A stretch of 64,000 bases of DNA from NCBI RefSeq assembly GCF_950023065.1, contig NC_088680.1, positions 23,052,559 to 23,116,558 on the forward strand, read 5' to 3'. Below the pieces are notes generated by a model. That model searched no databases, was not told the DNA's origin, and saw only the letters and a program-made list of their open reading frames with translations. The stretch comes from Planococcus citri. Its lineage: Eukaryota > Arthropoda > Insecta > Hemiptera > Pseudococcidae. The position numbers and the translations under genes are program-made. Positions 12,200 to 23,940 of this stretch are shown here, piece by piece (positions within the stretch are counted from its first letter, which is position 1; each line of letters begins with the position of its first letter).

Positions 12200-12941
12200 T
12201 TTTTTCAAATAAATCGGCAACACTGATAGCTACAACGCTGGTAAACGCATCATTTGGTAGCCAAAACTGCACATTTTTTTTTGGTAAAAATTTCATTTCT
12301 GCTGATTCACTTGTAAGGATGCCTGAATGGAATGAACAACATTACAGTCATTACATACAGAATGGCTAAAAAGTTTGTTCAGATTTTCACATTTCAAAAA
12401 GTTTTAGTTTTTTGCCAAAAAATCAAAAACTAAGCATCCTAGAAAAAAACTAACGACATTATGTCAATTGGAAATTTAATTCTCTACAATTTTCATCGAC
12501 TTCATTTTTTCGTAGAATGTTTTGTTCCGCCTCCAGACCGATTTTTATGTAACGCAGTTTGCAAATTTTTCAAAAGTTCATTTCAAAAATTTGCAAACTG
12601 CGTTACATAAAAATCGGTCTGGAGGCGGAAAAAAGCACTCTACGGAAAAATGAAGTTGAGGAAAATTGTAGAGAATTAAATTTCCAATCGACATAATGTC
12701 GTTAGTTTTTTTCTAGGATGCTTAGTTTTTGATTTTTTGGCAAAAAACTAAAATTTTTTGCAATGAACTTTTGAAAAATTTTGCAAAATAAGCTCTTTTG
12801 TTAATTCCATTCAGGCATCGTTACAAGTGAATCAGCAGAAATGAAATTTTTACCATAAAAAATGTGCAGTTTTGGCTATCAAATGATGTATTTACCAGCG
12901 TTGTAGCTATCAGTGTTGCCGATTTATTTGAAAAACAAATG
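12200..12941. repeat. Near-perfect 740-bp palindrome
   Basis: Arms of about 365 bp (12202-12570 and 12586-12941) face each other across a loop of about 15 nt. The core pairs TTATGTAACGCAGTTTGC with GCAAACTGCGTTACATAA, and the outer part pairs CGGCAACACTGATAGCTAC with its inverse near 12904-12923. A central portion of the arms (12360-12410 versus 12735-12800) is more diverged. The right arm continues into the CAGGGTCCGCC terminus, so the palindrome may come from inverted duplication of that end. Confidence 0.85.
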
Positions 12942-13239
12942 TGATACACTTCGTTGGCGGACCCTGTAGGTATATTCGTACACTATTCACTTTAGATACT
13001 ACCTTCGCAGAAAATTTCAGTCGCTGAAGTCCCTCCTTTTGAAAAATGGATAAATAAATGACATATTTATTTTATTTCTGCCTTGCGAAAAGCTTGATTT
13101 TTCCCTCCTCCCTCACTCAAAAAAATGAGATGACAAAATTACTTGGTATCGACCCAATTATACCCCTCCAAGGAAAAATCCTGGCACAGGTACTGATCTA
13201 ATGCTAGAAATTTTTTCCTGGTCAGTTACGAGTCACTAT

Positions 13240-13510
13240 GAGATGGAGATTTTTGGAGCTCTTGGAAGGAGAAATCGGTGATAAGGAAAGACTAAGTAAT
13301 TGTAATTTCCAATGAACTCGTTGGATTACAACTGTATTTACGCTTCCTTGATTGAATTTCTTAGTGGATTGCTTTTATCAACGTGTACCTATACCTATTT
13401 GCCATCTTATGATTTTTTTTCATTATTTCACTATTTTGCTGGTCCAAAATAAATTAAATTTGCTTACTTACGGAATTAAATACCTAGGTTTGGATGTATG
13501 GCTCCATATA
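13240..13510. repeat. Dispersed repeat family C, copy 2
   Basis: Matches 3990-4230: GAAATCGGTGATAA, then GGATTACAACTGTATTTACGC, then ATTAAATACCTAGGTTT. It lies just outside the 8.1-13.0 kb composite element. Confidence 0.6.
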
Positions 13511-15439
13511 GATTTTATCTTCTTCTTCTTAGACTCCAAATTACGTACGATATCTGCTAAAAAAATCGACAATAAAATACCACTCATACACTTCACAATA
13601 CACGTCTAATACACAAACACGATGCTGTGTGGTGTTGAAATGTGTAGGTATTCTGAATACCCCCTCCCCCTCCCCCTCCAAACGTTGAAATTTTAGTACT
13701 TTGTTTATTGTGAAAACCGCTCCAGCGAACACCACGTTTTCACATTTTGATGGAATGGACGGGACATGCGAGAGAGAGACAGAGAAGGTGAAAGGGGTGT
13801 ACTCGTACCTCGCTCTACACTCAAAAACAATAGGTAGCTAGGTAGTTTACAAAGTGTAAATAAGCACCTCCACGTCGCCTCGTCGTGCCGAAACAAATTA
13901 ATTTCTAATTCCAATCGTGATAAGCATAACGTGTCGCGTCGTAAAACATCGTACACATGTGTGCGAGTGTGGTTGCGGTACTAAAAACGTATCTGCGGTA
14001 TTTGCCGCGCAGGGCGGAGGGGTCGGGGAGCAAAAAATGGCAAATATTTTCATTATATGCGATACACGTCGAAGGTACAGTATTATTTAATAATAAGCCC
14101 GCAAACGGGTTTTAAAGTTTCTAGCTCACAATGGATGAAAATCCCTTTCTTTGTCTATGTAGTCCTTTTCTACGTACGTACGTATATACCCTGAGCTAGA
14201 ACCTCCTTCCCCCTCCTCCCCTCCCATCAAGCTGCATCCTACGTGAAAGCTCTTTTCCTGTATACTTCGTGGTGTGTGTAGCGTATGTGGTTGCTTCTCG
14301 TCGTCGATAAGGGAAGGGAAGATGGAAAGAAGAATCGACAGCGTTTATGTGTGTACTGTGTACAATGTACACATACCGAATGTACGAGTAAAAGTTATTG
14401 CGATTTTTTCCCCTCCTTGTGCATACATTCCTTTTTCTTGTGAATGTGTGTGTTTTTTTTATAGTGTCATCGTTCCAAACAACAATGTTCATATACATAA
14501 ACTTTACTCGGTGGGTAGTACTACAGGTACTTGGAAGCATGTTAAGAATTTATTGGTCTTGGCTCGTACGTATCGTACCTACGTTAGCAAGGTACTGTAG
14601 GTAAAAAAAAGACACTGGAAAATTTCATTTCACGTTATTAAAACTATGGCTGTGTGCTGGCGTTTGATCAAAGCCCGTATAATGTCTATGGTAGTTTTAA
14701 GAAATAGGCGAACCAACGAAAGGAGCAGCAATGGGATGAGTGGTTTTGAATTTTAAACGGTGTCGTTGTCGACCGTTCGGTGAGATGAGATACCTATAGA
14801 GAGAAGGAGTTGCCCTCTTTTTTTCTTTACGTACTCGTATACTCGTATTTGGTAATTTAACGTGAACGAGGAGAAGATGAGGTTATGGGGGATTAGATAG
14901 AGAGTCTATCTGGCTGCAGGTTTCTCAAGTACCTAGCTCGATTTATTGGTAAAATGCTAACCCGGAAAAGAAACGCAAAGGGAAGTGACCTTTTTGCGAG
15001 AATATGATGAATTCAGCTTCTCTTATCGATGCTATCTGCTTCGAACGTTGCTGCGTTTTCCTCTTTTCTGAGGGTTTGGTTTAATCGTTCGTGTCTTTTT
15101 GGGGGCTGTGTTTCGTGAGGTGGAAATATCGATGCTTTTTGCAGATCTGGGTGAAATGTTTTGGTGGTTCGGGTTGTGTTTTGTTTGGGTTTTAATCTGA
15201 TTTCGAGCAATATGCGCTGATTATGATGGATAGGTAAGGTTGATACAATAGAGTGGATCCCCCCCCCCCCCAATGTCGGCAGATTTTGACCAAATTCAGC
15301 GGAGATTGTCATTTCAAGTTAGACGTGCCTCTGGAGGCGAAATGGGCTCTCCAAGAAAAGGGAGCATTTTTAAAAAAATTATGGCTTTTTCACTCTTATT
15401 GCAACCCAACCTGTTTTAGGAAAAGTGGCCCAAGTTTGA
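13511..15439. other. Less repetitive intergenic DNA, no gene called
   Basis: This stretch is less obviously repetitive and somewhat richer in G+C. It has C-rich tracts (13660-13680 and a C homopolymer at 15258), a GAGAGAGACAGAG tract near 13770 and a TACGTACGTACGTA run at 14172. Frames at 14196-14540 (-) and 14274-14600 (+) overlap on opposite strands without a recognisable domain. Non-coding 5' exons could be here, but I cannot show any. Confidence 0.35.
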
Positions 15440-16528
15440 CATTTTTTCTTCAGAAAACAAAAAGTAGGTAGCAAAAACCCTCTTGCATTCAGCTTGCATT
15501 CAGCAACATTGTTACTTATTTAAGAAAATCGTAAGATGCATGTAACTTTGGTGATGTTTTTGTTCGTTAAAGGGTATCGACTGCACTCTTCGCCCGCTTG
15601 ACTGCACCACTGAGTATGTTGAATTGCATCAGAGCTTCAGAGAAGAGAACCATTAAGAGCATAAGTTGATATTTATTTTTTGTACATGTTGTTCAAATTT
15701 TGAGGAACTCATTTTTCAGTCAAAATAAGCTTCTAAAACAACTAATCATCATCACTTCATGTTTTCTCCGCTTCCAAGTGGTGTCTAATGTGTAGGTCCC
15801 AAAAGTCTTCCGTTCGGCAATGATGCTGAAAAACGAGGAAATACTGCAAAAGTCCGGGTTTCGGCGCTCGAAAGTCTTACCTATATTTTTCATCCGAAAT
15901 TAATTAGTTTCATTAAGTATTTATTATTCTTTGAACGCCAGAAAAAGTAGCAACACTGATATGGGGGTCATTGTTGAAGGCTCATTTTATTTGGGGGGGG
16001 GAGGGTGAAGGGGACGAGTAAAATATTGAAAAAGCTCAGCGCTCATTTGCTCAGATTCCAGCAGAAATTGAGAAAAGTTCTACGAAAGTTCTATGAGTAA
16101 ATTTTGATTGAATATTTTATTGAATACACATTCTCTGCACCAGGAAAATAATTTTCTCTAAATTCGCGGTATGGAACGTGCTGCAACCTCGACACAGAAT
16201 CTAAATGTGTACTTTCATTTGGGACTGTACTACTTTTTCCCAAAACAGGTCGAGTACAGCGACAGAAGCGAAAAAGCCACGATCTTTTCGAAGATTCTTC
16301 TCTTTGAGAGCTCTATTCCTCCTTTCCAAGGGCACCTCCGGAGCTAAAAAGATTTTCTGGTTAACTATCGACTCAAAATGAAAGTCTTTGCTACATTTGG
16401 TCAAAATCTGGCGACTTTTTATTGGACGATCCATCCTGATACATTCTGGCTGATTTATTTCAATTGAAAGGTCCATTGAAATTTAATTACCTTATCTCTG
16501 CAAGAGAAATCATCGAGTTTTTTTCTAG

Positions 16529-16665
16529 GTTTGATGTAAAATTTACCCAACCTGGATACTTTCCTTTCAAAAAGCATCAATGAGAAATTTGTGCGACCTG
16601 ATGTACACCATCTGTACTGACCTACTGACTTTCTAATCAACAAAGATGAAAATTACTTACTAAAA
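16529..16665 (+). pseudogene. Broken chemoreceptor-like exon, copy 1
   Basis: Follows TTTTTTTCTAG (acceptor-like). The frame matching the better copy at 17628 has a stop at its second codon and another after about 35 codons, and the residues YPTWILSFQKASM and DLMYTICTDLLTF remain legible. It is a decayed paralogue. The odorant-receptor link rests on the YP-x-W-x-x-x-F / Y-D-L-x-Y pattern only. Confidence 0.45.
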
Positions 16666-16954
16666 TAATTATTTTTAATAAAATAATTATTGTCTTTTTC
16701 ACGTTTTTTACAAACATAGTTCCTTTCAAAATACAAAATAAAAAAAAAATGGATTTTTTTGTTTTCCATTTTGCACCACGTGCGGAATTTTCATGGTGGG
16801 CCACCCTATAAATACAGAATTTTTCTCGCAAAAACGCAGTTTTTTGGCTATGCTGTCCAAAGGGATTAGGGTGGAGGGCGGAAATTCCCCTCGGACATTT
16901 TTTTCGGAGGTACCCAATTTATTTTCGATAATAGTAAGTGAACTTGAAGAATTT

Positions 16955-17090
16955 GGATGCAGTAGTGCCAATTTTTTAGTCATTACTGCTAACTTCAAAA
17001 CTTTGGGAAAAAACTTATAGGTTTTCAGCTGTTTTTCTGTTGTTTTTTTTAGCAGTAATGACCCGAAAATTGGCACCACTGCGTTTCAAA
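16955..17090. repeat. Small hairpin repeat, copy 1
   Basis: GCAGTAGTGCCAATTTTTTA and TAGTCATTACTGCTAA face their inverted copies TTAGCAGTAATGACC and AAAATTGGCACCACTGCG. Further copies lie at 19900-20030 and 26830-26965, and one arm is seen near 63945. It is MITE-like in size and structure. Confidence 0.65.
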
Positions 17091-17627
17091 ATATTTCTCC
17101 AGTTTCAGGAATGGTATCTTTCAATGTTTCTGTTGAATTAATGCGAAATATTTGAGAAGAAACAGTTTTGAAAACACTAATTTATCTTCAATCGCTCGCA
17201 GTAGAACTCTAAAAGTGGTGTTAGGTTAGATTTTGACGACAATGGCATAGATCGACACAAAATCTCAAGTACATTGATTTGGGACTGGGCCATTTTTCCC
17301 AGAACGATTGGGTAGCGATCGGAGCAAAAAAACACGATTTTTTCGAAAATGCTCCTTCTTTGAAGGTAGCGATCTTTGGAGCTGAAAATTTTTCTGATCA
17401 ACTTTCGACTCACAATAAATTTAAATCTCTGCTGAATTGGGTTAAAATTCACAGACTTTTTTTTTTGACGATCCACCATAATGATACAATGTGGCTGATT
17501 TACATATTTCAATTGAAAGGTGCATTTAAATTTGAATACCTACGTATCTCTGGATCGAGAAATCATTGAGTACATATTATACGAATAAATTTTTGAATTC
17601 TTTATTGGATTCAACGATTTTTTCTAG

Positions 17628-17897
17628 GTTCGGTATATAATTTACCCGATCTGGATGCTTCCCTTTGAAAATACATCAATGAGTGATTCGTACGACCTGG
17701 TGTACACAATCTGTAAAGATTTTCTAATCAACGAAGACGAAAATTACTTACTGAATAGTGGGTTCCAGTATATAGCTGTTGGTGTGTACGTTGCAATTAT
17801 TGTGGTTTTTTGCGCACTGTTGGTAGAATTGTTCGCAATAATCATCGATTTATTCCAGCGAATTTTTTGTAACGATTGTAACAAGTGCTTTCGATGA
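17628..17897 (+). CDS. Candidate terminal exon, odorant-receptor-like membrane protein
   Basis: The exon is placed after the acceptor TTTTTTCTAG and runs 89 codons to a TGA. The product begins with YPIWMLPFENTSMSDSYDL, which resembles the YP-x-W-x-PF-D ... Y-E-L-x-Y stretch between TM3 and TM4 of insect odorant receptors. A hydrophobic segment of about 28 residues follows (AVGVYVAIIVVFCALLVELF onward), then a basic/Cys-rich end. Three sister copies (16529, 20561, 27118) carry stops or frameshifts; this is the only open one. No upstream exons were recognised, so it may itself be a relic. The family call is inference from motif and tandem duplication. Confidence 0.35.
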   Translation, partial: VRYIIYPIWMLPFENTSMSDSYDLVYTICKDFLINEDENYLLNSGFQYIAVGVYVAIIVVFCALLVELFAIIIDLFQRIFCNDCNKCFR

Positions 17898-18539
17898 GGG
17901 TGTTAATAATTCTGAACCTTTATACAGGGTGTCCTGAAAAACTTGAAACGTGGAGTTATTTGAAGAATTTAATTACAAAAGCTGCATTTTCATTTCATGA
18001 GTGAATGTTAGGCGCTCTTAGAAATATTTAAAATAAACAATTATTTTTCAAACTGGTTTCTGTTTTGAGCCAGTTCTTGATAAACACGAAGAAACTGGTT
18101 GAGAGAAAAAAACTGGATTATCTCAACTCCTGAATTGAAAACTTAAATGTTTTTTTGCAACTGGGTTTTCCATAGGTTATTCATTTCTGAAACGAAAACA
18201 GGTAGGTGTGCAACTGTGCATGTGAGAAATAGTATTATGCCCCCCACCCCAAAAAAAAACATAAAAATGATTAAACAATAAACTTCATCTCATCATTTAA
18301 TCGACTATTATTTACTTACCTGCTGAACCTGGAAAAAGATTTGAATGGAAGACTAAGCAGAGATATTTTGAGCATTCTTACTGTACAATAAACTGATCCA
18401 AGTGTCTTCAAAATAGGGACATTCCTTTTCAAAAAAATGATTTTTATCGCTTTTGGATAATGTTGCTAATGCACCTCGGTTGCTCTTTGAAAAATGCGAT
18501 TCGAGTTTTTAAACCTCCCTGACCTATTGAAGCTCAAAT

Positions 18540-18746
18540 TCGATGTCACTGTTGACCCTCTACCAGCGGCTTGAAGATGAGAAGATTGTAAAAATTATCT
18601 ATGTTCTATTTCTCGTCAATGGCAGTTTTCAACCAATAAAAATATCTCCCGGGGAAATTAACGCTGGATTCGTGGTTATCAGGTTTAAATACCCTGATTA
18701 CCAAATTTCTATTATAATTTTGACTTACTGCTCACTGCTTAGTTAA
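18540..18746. repeat. Repeat block with the KISPG word, non-coding
   Basis: The sequence around TTTTCAACCAATAAAAATATC recurs at 24850-24875 and 30020-30045. The open frame here (18543-18746) is broken in the other copies, so I regard it as repeat DNA and not a gene. Confidence 0.5.
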
Positions 18747-19899
18747 CGTGTCGTGTACAGCCGCTTGGGCTAGAGGCACGTTTTGAAAAATTATTGTAGA
18801 AAAGTAGGGGAGGATGAGTTGAAGTTTTGATTATATATCAAATTATTTCAGGTAAATAAATAGGGAGTCAATGATGAGGGGGGGGGTTATCTGAGAGGGC
18901 TTCTTGGATTGTTGTGGGCAAGTTGGTGGTTATTCTATGTGATTGATAGAGGGCATTCAATGATAAGAGGAAATGTTGTTTCGACTTAATTTCATCCAAA
19001 CGATCGTAAAAAAAAGTTTATCGCTGTATTTTTTTCTGAAATAAAATTTTTAATTGTAGAACAGTGCCATGAAATTGATGAAAAATCGTATTTCTTGCGA
19101 CCCATCATCTTCAAGATGCTGGTAGAACGCTAGAAGGGGTTATGAAAATTTTTAAGTCGTTGAGTGGGGGAGGGTTAGACACTCAATCGCTTCTGTTTTG
19201 AGAAGAGGGTAGTTGGTAATTGGTATAGAGATGCTAAACATCGTATAAAAAAAGATCTTACTTCGAAGATACCAGATTCCGCTCCATGAACAACTAGGAG
19301 GCTTTAAATTTTTCTGGGTAGTCTCCTACTCAAAGTAAACTTCCTCACTGATATTTTTTCTGAAATATGTATTATACCTGATAGGTAGCAAAAACCCTCT
19401 TGCATTCAGCAAAATATTTTATAAAATCATATTATTGCGAACAGTATGTAGGTGGGGTGTTTGTACGTTAAGGGGGGTCGACTGCACTCTTCGCCCACTT
19501 GGCTACACCACTGAGTGTATGTTGAATTGCATCAGAGCTTCAGAGGAGAGATAAAGCATCAAGATTGCTTTTATTGTTCAAATATTGAAGAACTCATTTT
19601 TTTTTAGCCAAAATGAGCTTCTAAAACAACTAATCATTATCACTTCACTACTATACTTTTCTCAGCTTCTAAGGGGTGTCTAATATGTACCTAGGTCCCA
19701 AAAGTCTACCGTTTGACAGTGATGCTGGAACGCGAGGAATGATGCAGAAGTCCGGGTTTCAGCTCAAAAGTCTTATATATTTTTCATCAGAAATTCATTA
19801 GTTTCATAATTTATTATTCGCTGAAAAAAATCGGGTCAAATTTTCAATTTTCAGAGTTTCGCTGATGAAAATTCCTGAAACGGGGGAAATATTTCGGAA

Positions 19900-20030
19900 T
19901 GCGGTAGTGTCAATTTTTTGGTCACTGCTGCTAACTTCAAAACTTGGAAAAAATTATTGGTTTTTGGCTATTTTTCTGTTGTTTTTTTTTTTAGCAGTAA
20001 TGACTCGAAAATTGGCACCACTGCGTTTCA
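19900..20030. repeat. Small hairpin repeat, copy 2
   Basis: GCGGTAGTGTCAATTTTTTG and its partner TAGCAGTAATGACTCGAAAA form the same stem as at 16955, with substitutions. Confidence 0.65.
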
Positions 20031-20560
20031 AAATATTTCTCTAGTTTCAGGAATGACATCTTTCAATATTTCTGTTGAATTAATGCTAAATATTTGAGAA
20101 AAACAAACACGAATTTATCCAAGAATAAGCGATTTTCAAATTTTTAATCTCCCAGTAGAACCCTAAAAGTGGTCTGAGATTTTGACGGCAATAGCACACG
20201 ATAGATCGACGCAAATTCTCAAATACTTTGATTTCGGACTGGGCCATTTCACCCAAAACGATTGGGTAGTGACCGGAGCAAAAAAAAAAACACGATTTGG
20301 GCTCATTTTTCCCCTCCAGGAGCGCTTCTGGAGCTAACAATTTTTCTAATCAACTTTCAACTCAAAATTTAAATCTCTGAAATTCGCCGTCTTTTTTTGG
20401 ATGATCCACCGCCCTAATGATACATTCGAGATGATTTACATTTTTGCATTTTAATTGAAAGGTGCATTGAAATTTGATTACCTACGTATCTCTGGATTGA
20501 GAAATCATCGAGTATTTTAAATGTTCGACTTCCTTATTGAATTGAATAATTTTTTTCTAG

Positions 20561-20745
20561 GTTTGGTAATTGGTATAAAGTTTACCCGATCTGGATATTT
20601 CCCTTTAAAAATACCTACATTAATGAGTGATTCATATGACCTGATGTACATAATCTATATTGATTTTCTAATCAACAAAGACGAAAATTACTTACTGAAT
20701 AGGGTGTTGTATGTTTTAAATTTTTTAACGCCAAATCGTGATTAG
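20561..20745 (+). pseudogene. Broken chemoreceptor-like exon, copy 2
   Basis: Follows TTTTTTTCTAG. The motif YPIWIFPFKNTY reads in one frame and then stops, while SDSYDLMYIIYIDFLINKDE reads in another, so there is an indel between them. Downstream of the block the sequence diverges from copy 17628 and the membrane segment is missing. Confidence 0.45.
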
Positions 20746-21696
20746 GTATTTTAAAAAATTGGCCAATCATGTGGAATTGAACTTTTATTAGGCTTTTGAA
20801 GTTTCAAGCTGTCATTTATTTGCTCTCTTTGGATTCAAACACAATTATATTATGCTAATCAATTTTTATAAACTAAACATTTTGTAGGTAGTTTTTTATA
20901 AAAATGAAGGTAGTGTAATACAATACTTAAAGATTAAGAAACAGAGCTTATCAAGCAAGGAACAGCTTCTCATGTAAAAAACTGTCTAAAAATCACCATT
21001 TATGGGATTAATTTCAAGCTTGTTTACAATTTCCTGGATATTTTTTAAAAGCAGGCCGATATTGTAAACTCTCATTTTCCATGAAAATCGAGCGTTTTTT
21101 GAAAAAAATTCACATGACTATAAGGTTGCAGAGCGGACAATTTTCTCTCATACTATTTCTGAAGCAATGTTCGGGAAATATTCAAGAAAAACTGTTTTAA
21201 AAAATACTTACTAATAGAAAACAAAACTTATCTAAATTTTACAATTGCGAAATGCATTCTTAAACGGTTCATGTCTTAATTTTTGAATGAAAAAAGATTG
21301 CGAGATGTTTTCAACATTTTTAGTGTGCGTAGCACACTATTGGTTTCGCTTTCAGAAATGAAATTTTATTGGAACTGAATGTTCTCTTAAGCTATCCAAC
21401 CGTTTTTTGTACCTATTGGACACCATTTGAGAATCATTAAGGCGGAGGGAATAGATTAATTTTCATTCAATTCGGATGGGTAATTGCTGAGTAATTGCAA
21501 TTTTAGTTCATTATTTTAATGCATTAAATCCTAAAAAAGGGAAAAGGGGACTTGTAGAACACCTGCCGCTCATTGTACCCTGCTATACCCCCAGTCTATT
21601 CCATCACCAGCTGTGTTTCATTGTACCCTGTTACACCCCCAGTCTGTAAGCTGTAAATTCCAAGTGGGCGTGGTTTGGTGGGGCGTTTACCAAACA

Positions 21697-22545
21697 AATA
21701 TATTATTTTTCATATAACATACATATAATACGTATCATTACAACGTTGTTATTCGATGCAAAAACTGGAACATTCTGAGCGAGTAAATAAGAAGAGGAAT
21801 GAATCTCTATCCGGGAGGTAATCTAAATTTTGGATACTCCCTAGGGAGATAATCTAAAATTTTGCAATTTGGCAACACTGCTATGTTTACATTACACTGC
21901 TACGAAAGAACGCGTTGCCCCAACACCCCACAAAAAAATTCAGCAAAAATGGAGAGCCGTCCTCCTCCCCCTCCCTCCTCGCCCTTCCGTTTGTATTCCT
22001 TATATAATTTCGGCTACATAATTTATCTGCGAGTAGGTAACGCGTTACTTTCGTAGCATGTATAATGTAAACACGTTATCAGACCGTATGTACGTCGTCG
22101 CGTCGGCCGTTCAGCTTAACAATTAGGTACAGCCACATGTTACAGGTTTGAGGTTGCAAACTGAATCGGTGAATCGAACTTCAGACCATTGTAGTAAATA
22201 ATTGTGATTTAATTAGTGAATTTTTACGTGCGTGAATTACTTAAAATGAATATTCGATTAACAATGGTGAACGATACAGTCACAAAATACATTTCACTTT
22301 AGAATTGTTGAGTTTTGATATAAATAAATCGTATGTACATTCACGATAAATGTTTAGGTAAATGAAACCTCTTTTGAAAATTATCTTCACATGTTCATTA
22401 AAATTTAGTTGAATTCAAAACAAAACGTATGTATTAGTAGGTATTCCCACAATCTGCGGCAGGCGGCAGTCATTTTTGCACCTCACAACAACGTTGTATT
22501 GATAAGTATCATATGTATGTTATATAAAAAATATATTATTCAATT
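21697..22545. repeat. Inverted repeat pair, about 50-bp arms, 850 bp apart
   Basis: The left arm includes CATATAACATACATATAATACG and ACAACGTTGTTATTCG. The right arm is its inverse near 22484-22535 with about six mismatches. The interior (21750-22480) shows no conserved gene. This could be a non-autonomous DNA transposon; no target duplication was identified. Confidence 0.5.
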
Positions 22546-22670
22546 AGGAAGATAGAGTACGCGATCATAAACGAGTGAGATACAACACTCGGCTACGCCT
22601 CGTGTTGTATTTAGCACTCGTTTGTAATCACGCACTTTATCTCCCTAGTTGCATAATATACTATTAATGC
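22528..22670. repeat. 140-bp hairpin (MITE-like)
   Basis: GATACAACAC and CGTGTTGTAT face each other around the loop TCGGCTACGCC. The stem extends outward through AACGAGTG/CACTCGTTT, GAGTACGCGAT/AATCACGCACTTTATC and ATATTATTCAATTAGG/CCTAGTTGCATAATAT. It overlaps the right arm of the preceding inverted repeat. Confidence 0.7.
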
Positions 22671-22682
22671 CCTAACCCACGT

Positions 22683-22765
22683 AGCAAAGTGATGGCTGAG
22701 TGGTTAGGGCATGTAGGTAGGAATAGGAAATTTAGGGACCCAGGTTCGAATCCCCGTGAGGTAAG
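22683..22765 (+). repeat. tRNA-derived fragment (SINE-like), not a working tRNA
   Basis: Contains an A-box match TGGCTGAGTGG and a perfect B-box GGTTCGAATCC about 50 nt downstream, in the order and spacing of a class II (Leu/Ser type) tRNA. The T stem and acceptor stem do not pair properly and there is no clear anticodon arm. It is therefore best read as a SINE head or tRNA pseudogene. Confidence 0.5.
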
Positions 22766-22879
22766 TAGGTAGGTGACGGATTTTTCGTAGGAAAATTGGA
22801 TAGGTAAATGTTTTGGAGTTACTATGTAGTACATGGTAATGAGGCAAAAATAATGCTGAAACTGAGTTAATATGAATTA

Positions 22880-23240
22880 TATCATTTGCTAACTAAAAAT
22901 TCATTTCATTAATTTTTTGTCTACCTATAACCATAAGTATAAAGTAAGAATTACTTGACATGAATAATTTTTAACTTTTTACTTATAATTTAAAAATTAC
23001 TTCAAAATGAGAAATTAAACTAATTTTTGTACAATTGAAACATGTAATTTTTATTATCATGATTTATTAAAAATTATTAAAACAAAATGATTTTTACTAT
23101 TGGTACCTATAGCAAAATTTATTAAAATGATAAGTTTTACTATACGATTACAGTAAAAATTATTGAATGGGATCTGGTACTTAATTGTGAATATTTAGTT
23201 AAATTTTTTTGTAAAAATTACCCATATTTTTTTCATGTAA
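22880..23240. other. Very AT-rich DNA
   Basis: Dominated by AAAATTATTA-type words (for example 23070-23170) without a resolved period. No gene is seen. Confidence 0.5.
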
Positions 23241-23940
23241 TTTAGAGGCAATGCAAATTCTTAACATAGGTATTTTATAAGATTTAATTCTTAATTTAGA
23301 ATAAAAAGCAAGTTCTGAAAATTGGTTTGAAAATTTATAAATTTGAAGACAATGGAAATTCTAAAAAAAATAATATGAAAATTTGTATTTAGATACGCTG
23401 AGAATTCCAAAAATTGATTAAAAGTTCTGTAAGTTGCAGATAATGTGAACTTGAAAATTATATGAAATAAGTATTGTAATATTTATGAAGAAGATGAGAA
23501 TTCTGAAAAATTGGAGGCAATGTGAATTCCAAAAATTGAGTAAACGTTTTACAATTTGTGGACAATATGAACTTGAAAATTGAATTTGAAATTTTTTAAT
23601 TTAAAGACAATAAGAATTCTGAAAAATTATTCAAAATTTGACTATTTAGAGGCAATGTGAATTCTAAAAATTGATTGCAAATTTCCTAACTCAGCAGCAA
23701 TGCAAAATTCTGAAAATTTATTGAAAACTTTATGAAATTGTAGTGATGGGGAATTCGGGAAATTGATTTGAAATTTTGTAAATTTTAAAACAATGCAAAC
23801 TATGAAAAACAACTAGAAATTTCTTAATTTAGAAGCAATACAAGCTTATAAATTATTCTGAAATACCTATTGTAATTTGGAAAATATGAAAACACTGAAA
23901 AACAATTATTATTTTGAAGCAGTGAGAGTTTCAAAAATTC
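23240..23940. repeat. Degenerate 45-bp minisatellite, about 15 units
   Basis: The word GGCAATGTGAATTC and variants recurs at a spacing of 45-47 bp: CAA cores at 23518, 23563, 23608, 23653, 23698, 23744, 23791 and 23836. Older copies can be followed to 23250 and 23920. Units share the layout GGCAATGTGAATTC, then AAAAATTGA, then an A/T-rich tail. Confidence 0.7.

Larger units (their letters stand above)
8112..12967. mobile_element. Candidate composite DNA transposon with CAGGGTCCGCC termini
   Basis: The left end (TA then CAGGGTCCGCCAACGAAGTG, from 8113) is repeated as an exact inverted copy at the right end, finishing GGCGGACCCTG then TA at 12966-12967. The terminal inverted repeat is about 33 bp, and flanking TA is the target duplication typical of Tc1/mariner. 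No transposase frame is visible. The interior is packed with nested repeats described separately, so this could be one old element filled by insertions or two related ends in chance inverted order. Confidence 0.5.
15440..19370. repeat. Triplicated segment, unit I
   Basis: First of three tandem copies of a 3-4 kb segment. Landmarks in order: GCAAAAACCCTCTTGC (15474); a hairpin around 16961-17085; the exon-like block ending CTTACTGAATAG (17740); TACAGGGTGTCC (17931); GTGTCTTCAAAATAGGG (18401); CATCATCTTCAAGATG (19104). It contains two copies of the exon-like block (16529 and 17628). It lacks the 600 bp present at 20750-21320 in unit II and has an extra stretch at 18735-18960. Confidence 0.7.

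Noticed and set aside
14196..14604. Overlapping frames on both strands
   Set aside because: No domain, no splice context, and the strands compete. Composition alone explains them.
22683..22765. Functional tRNA gene
   Set aside because: A and B boxes are present, but the acceptor and T stems do not pair and no anticodon arm is clear.
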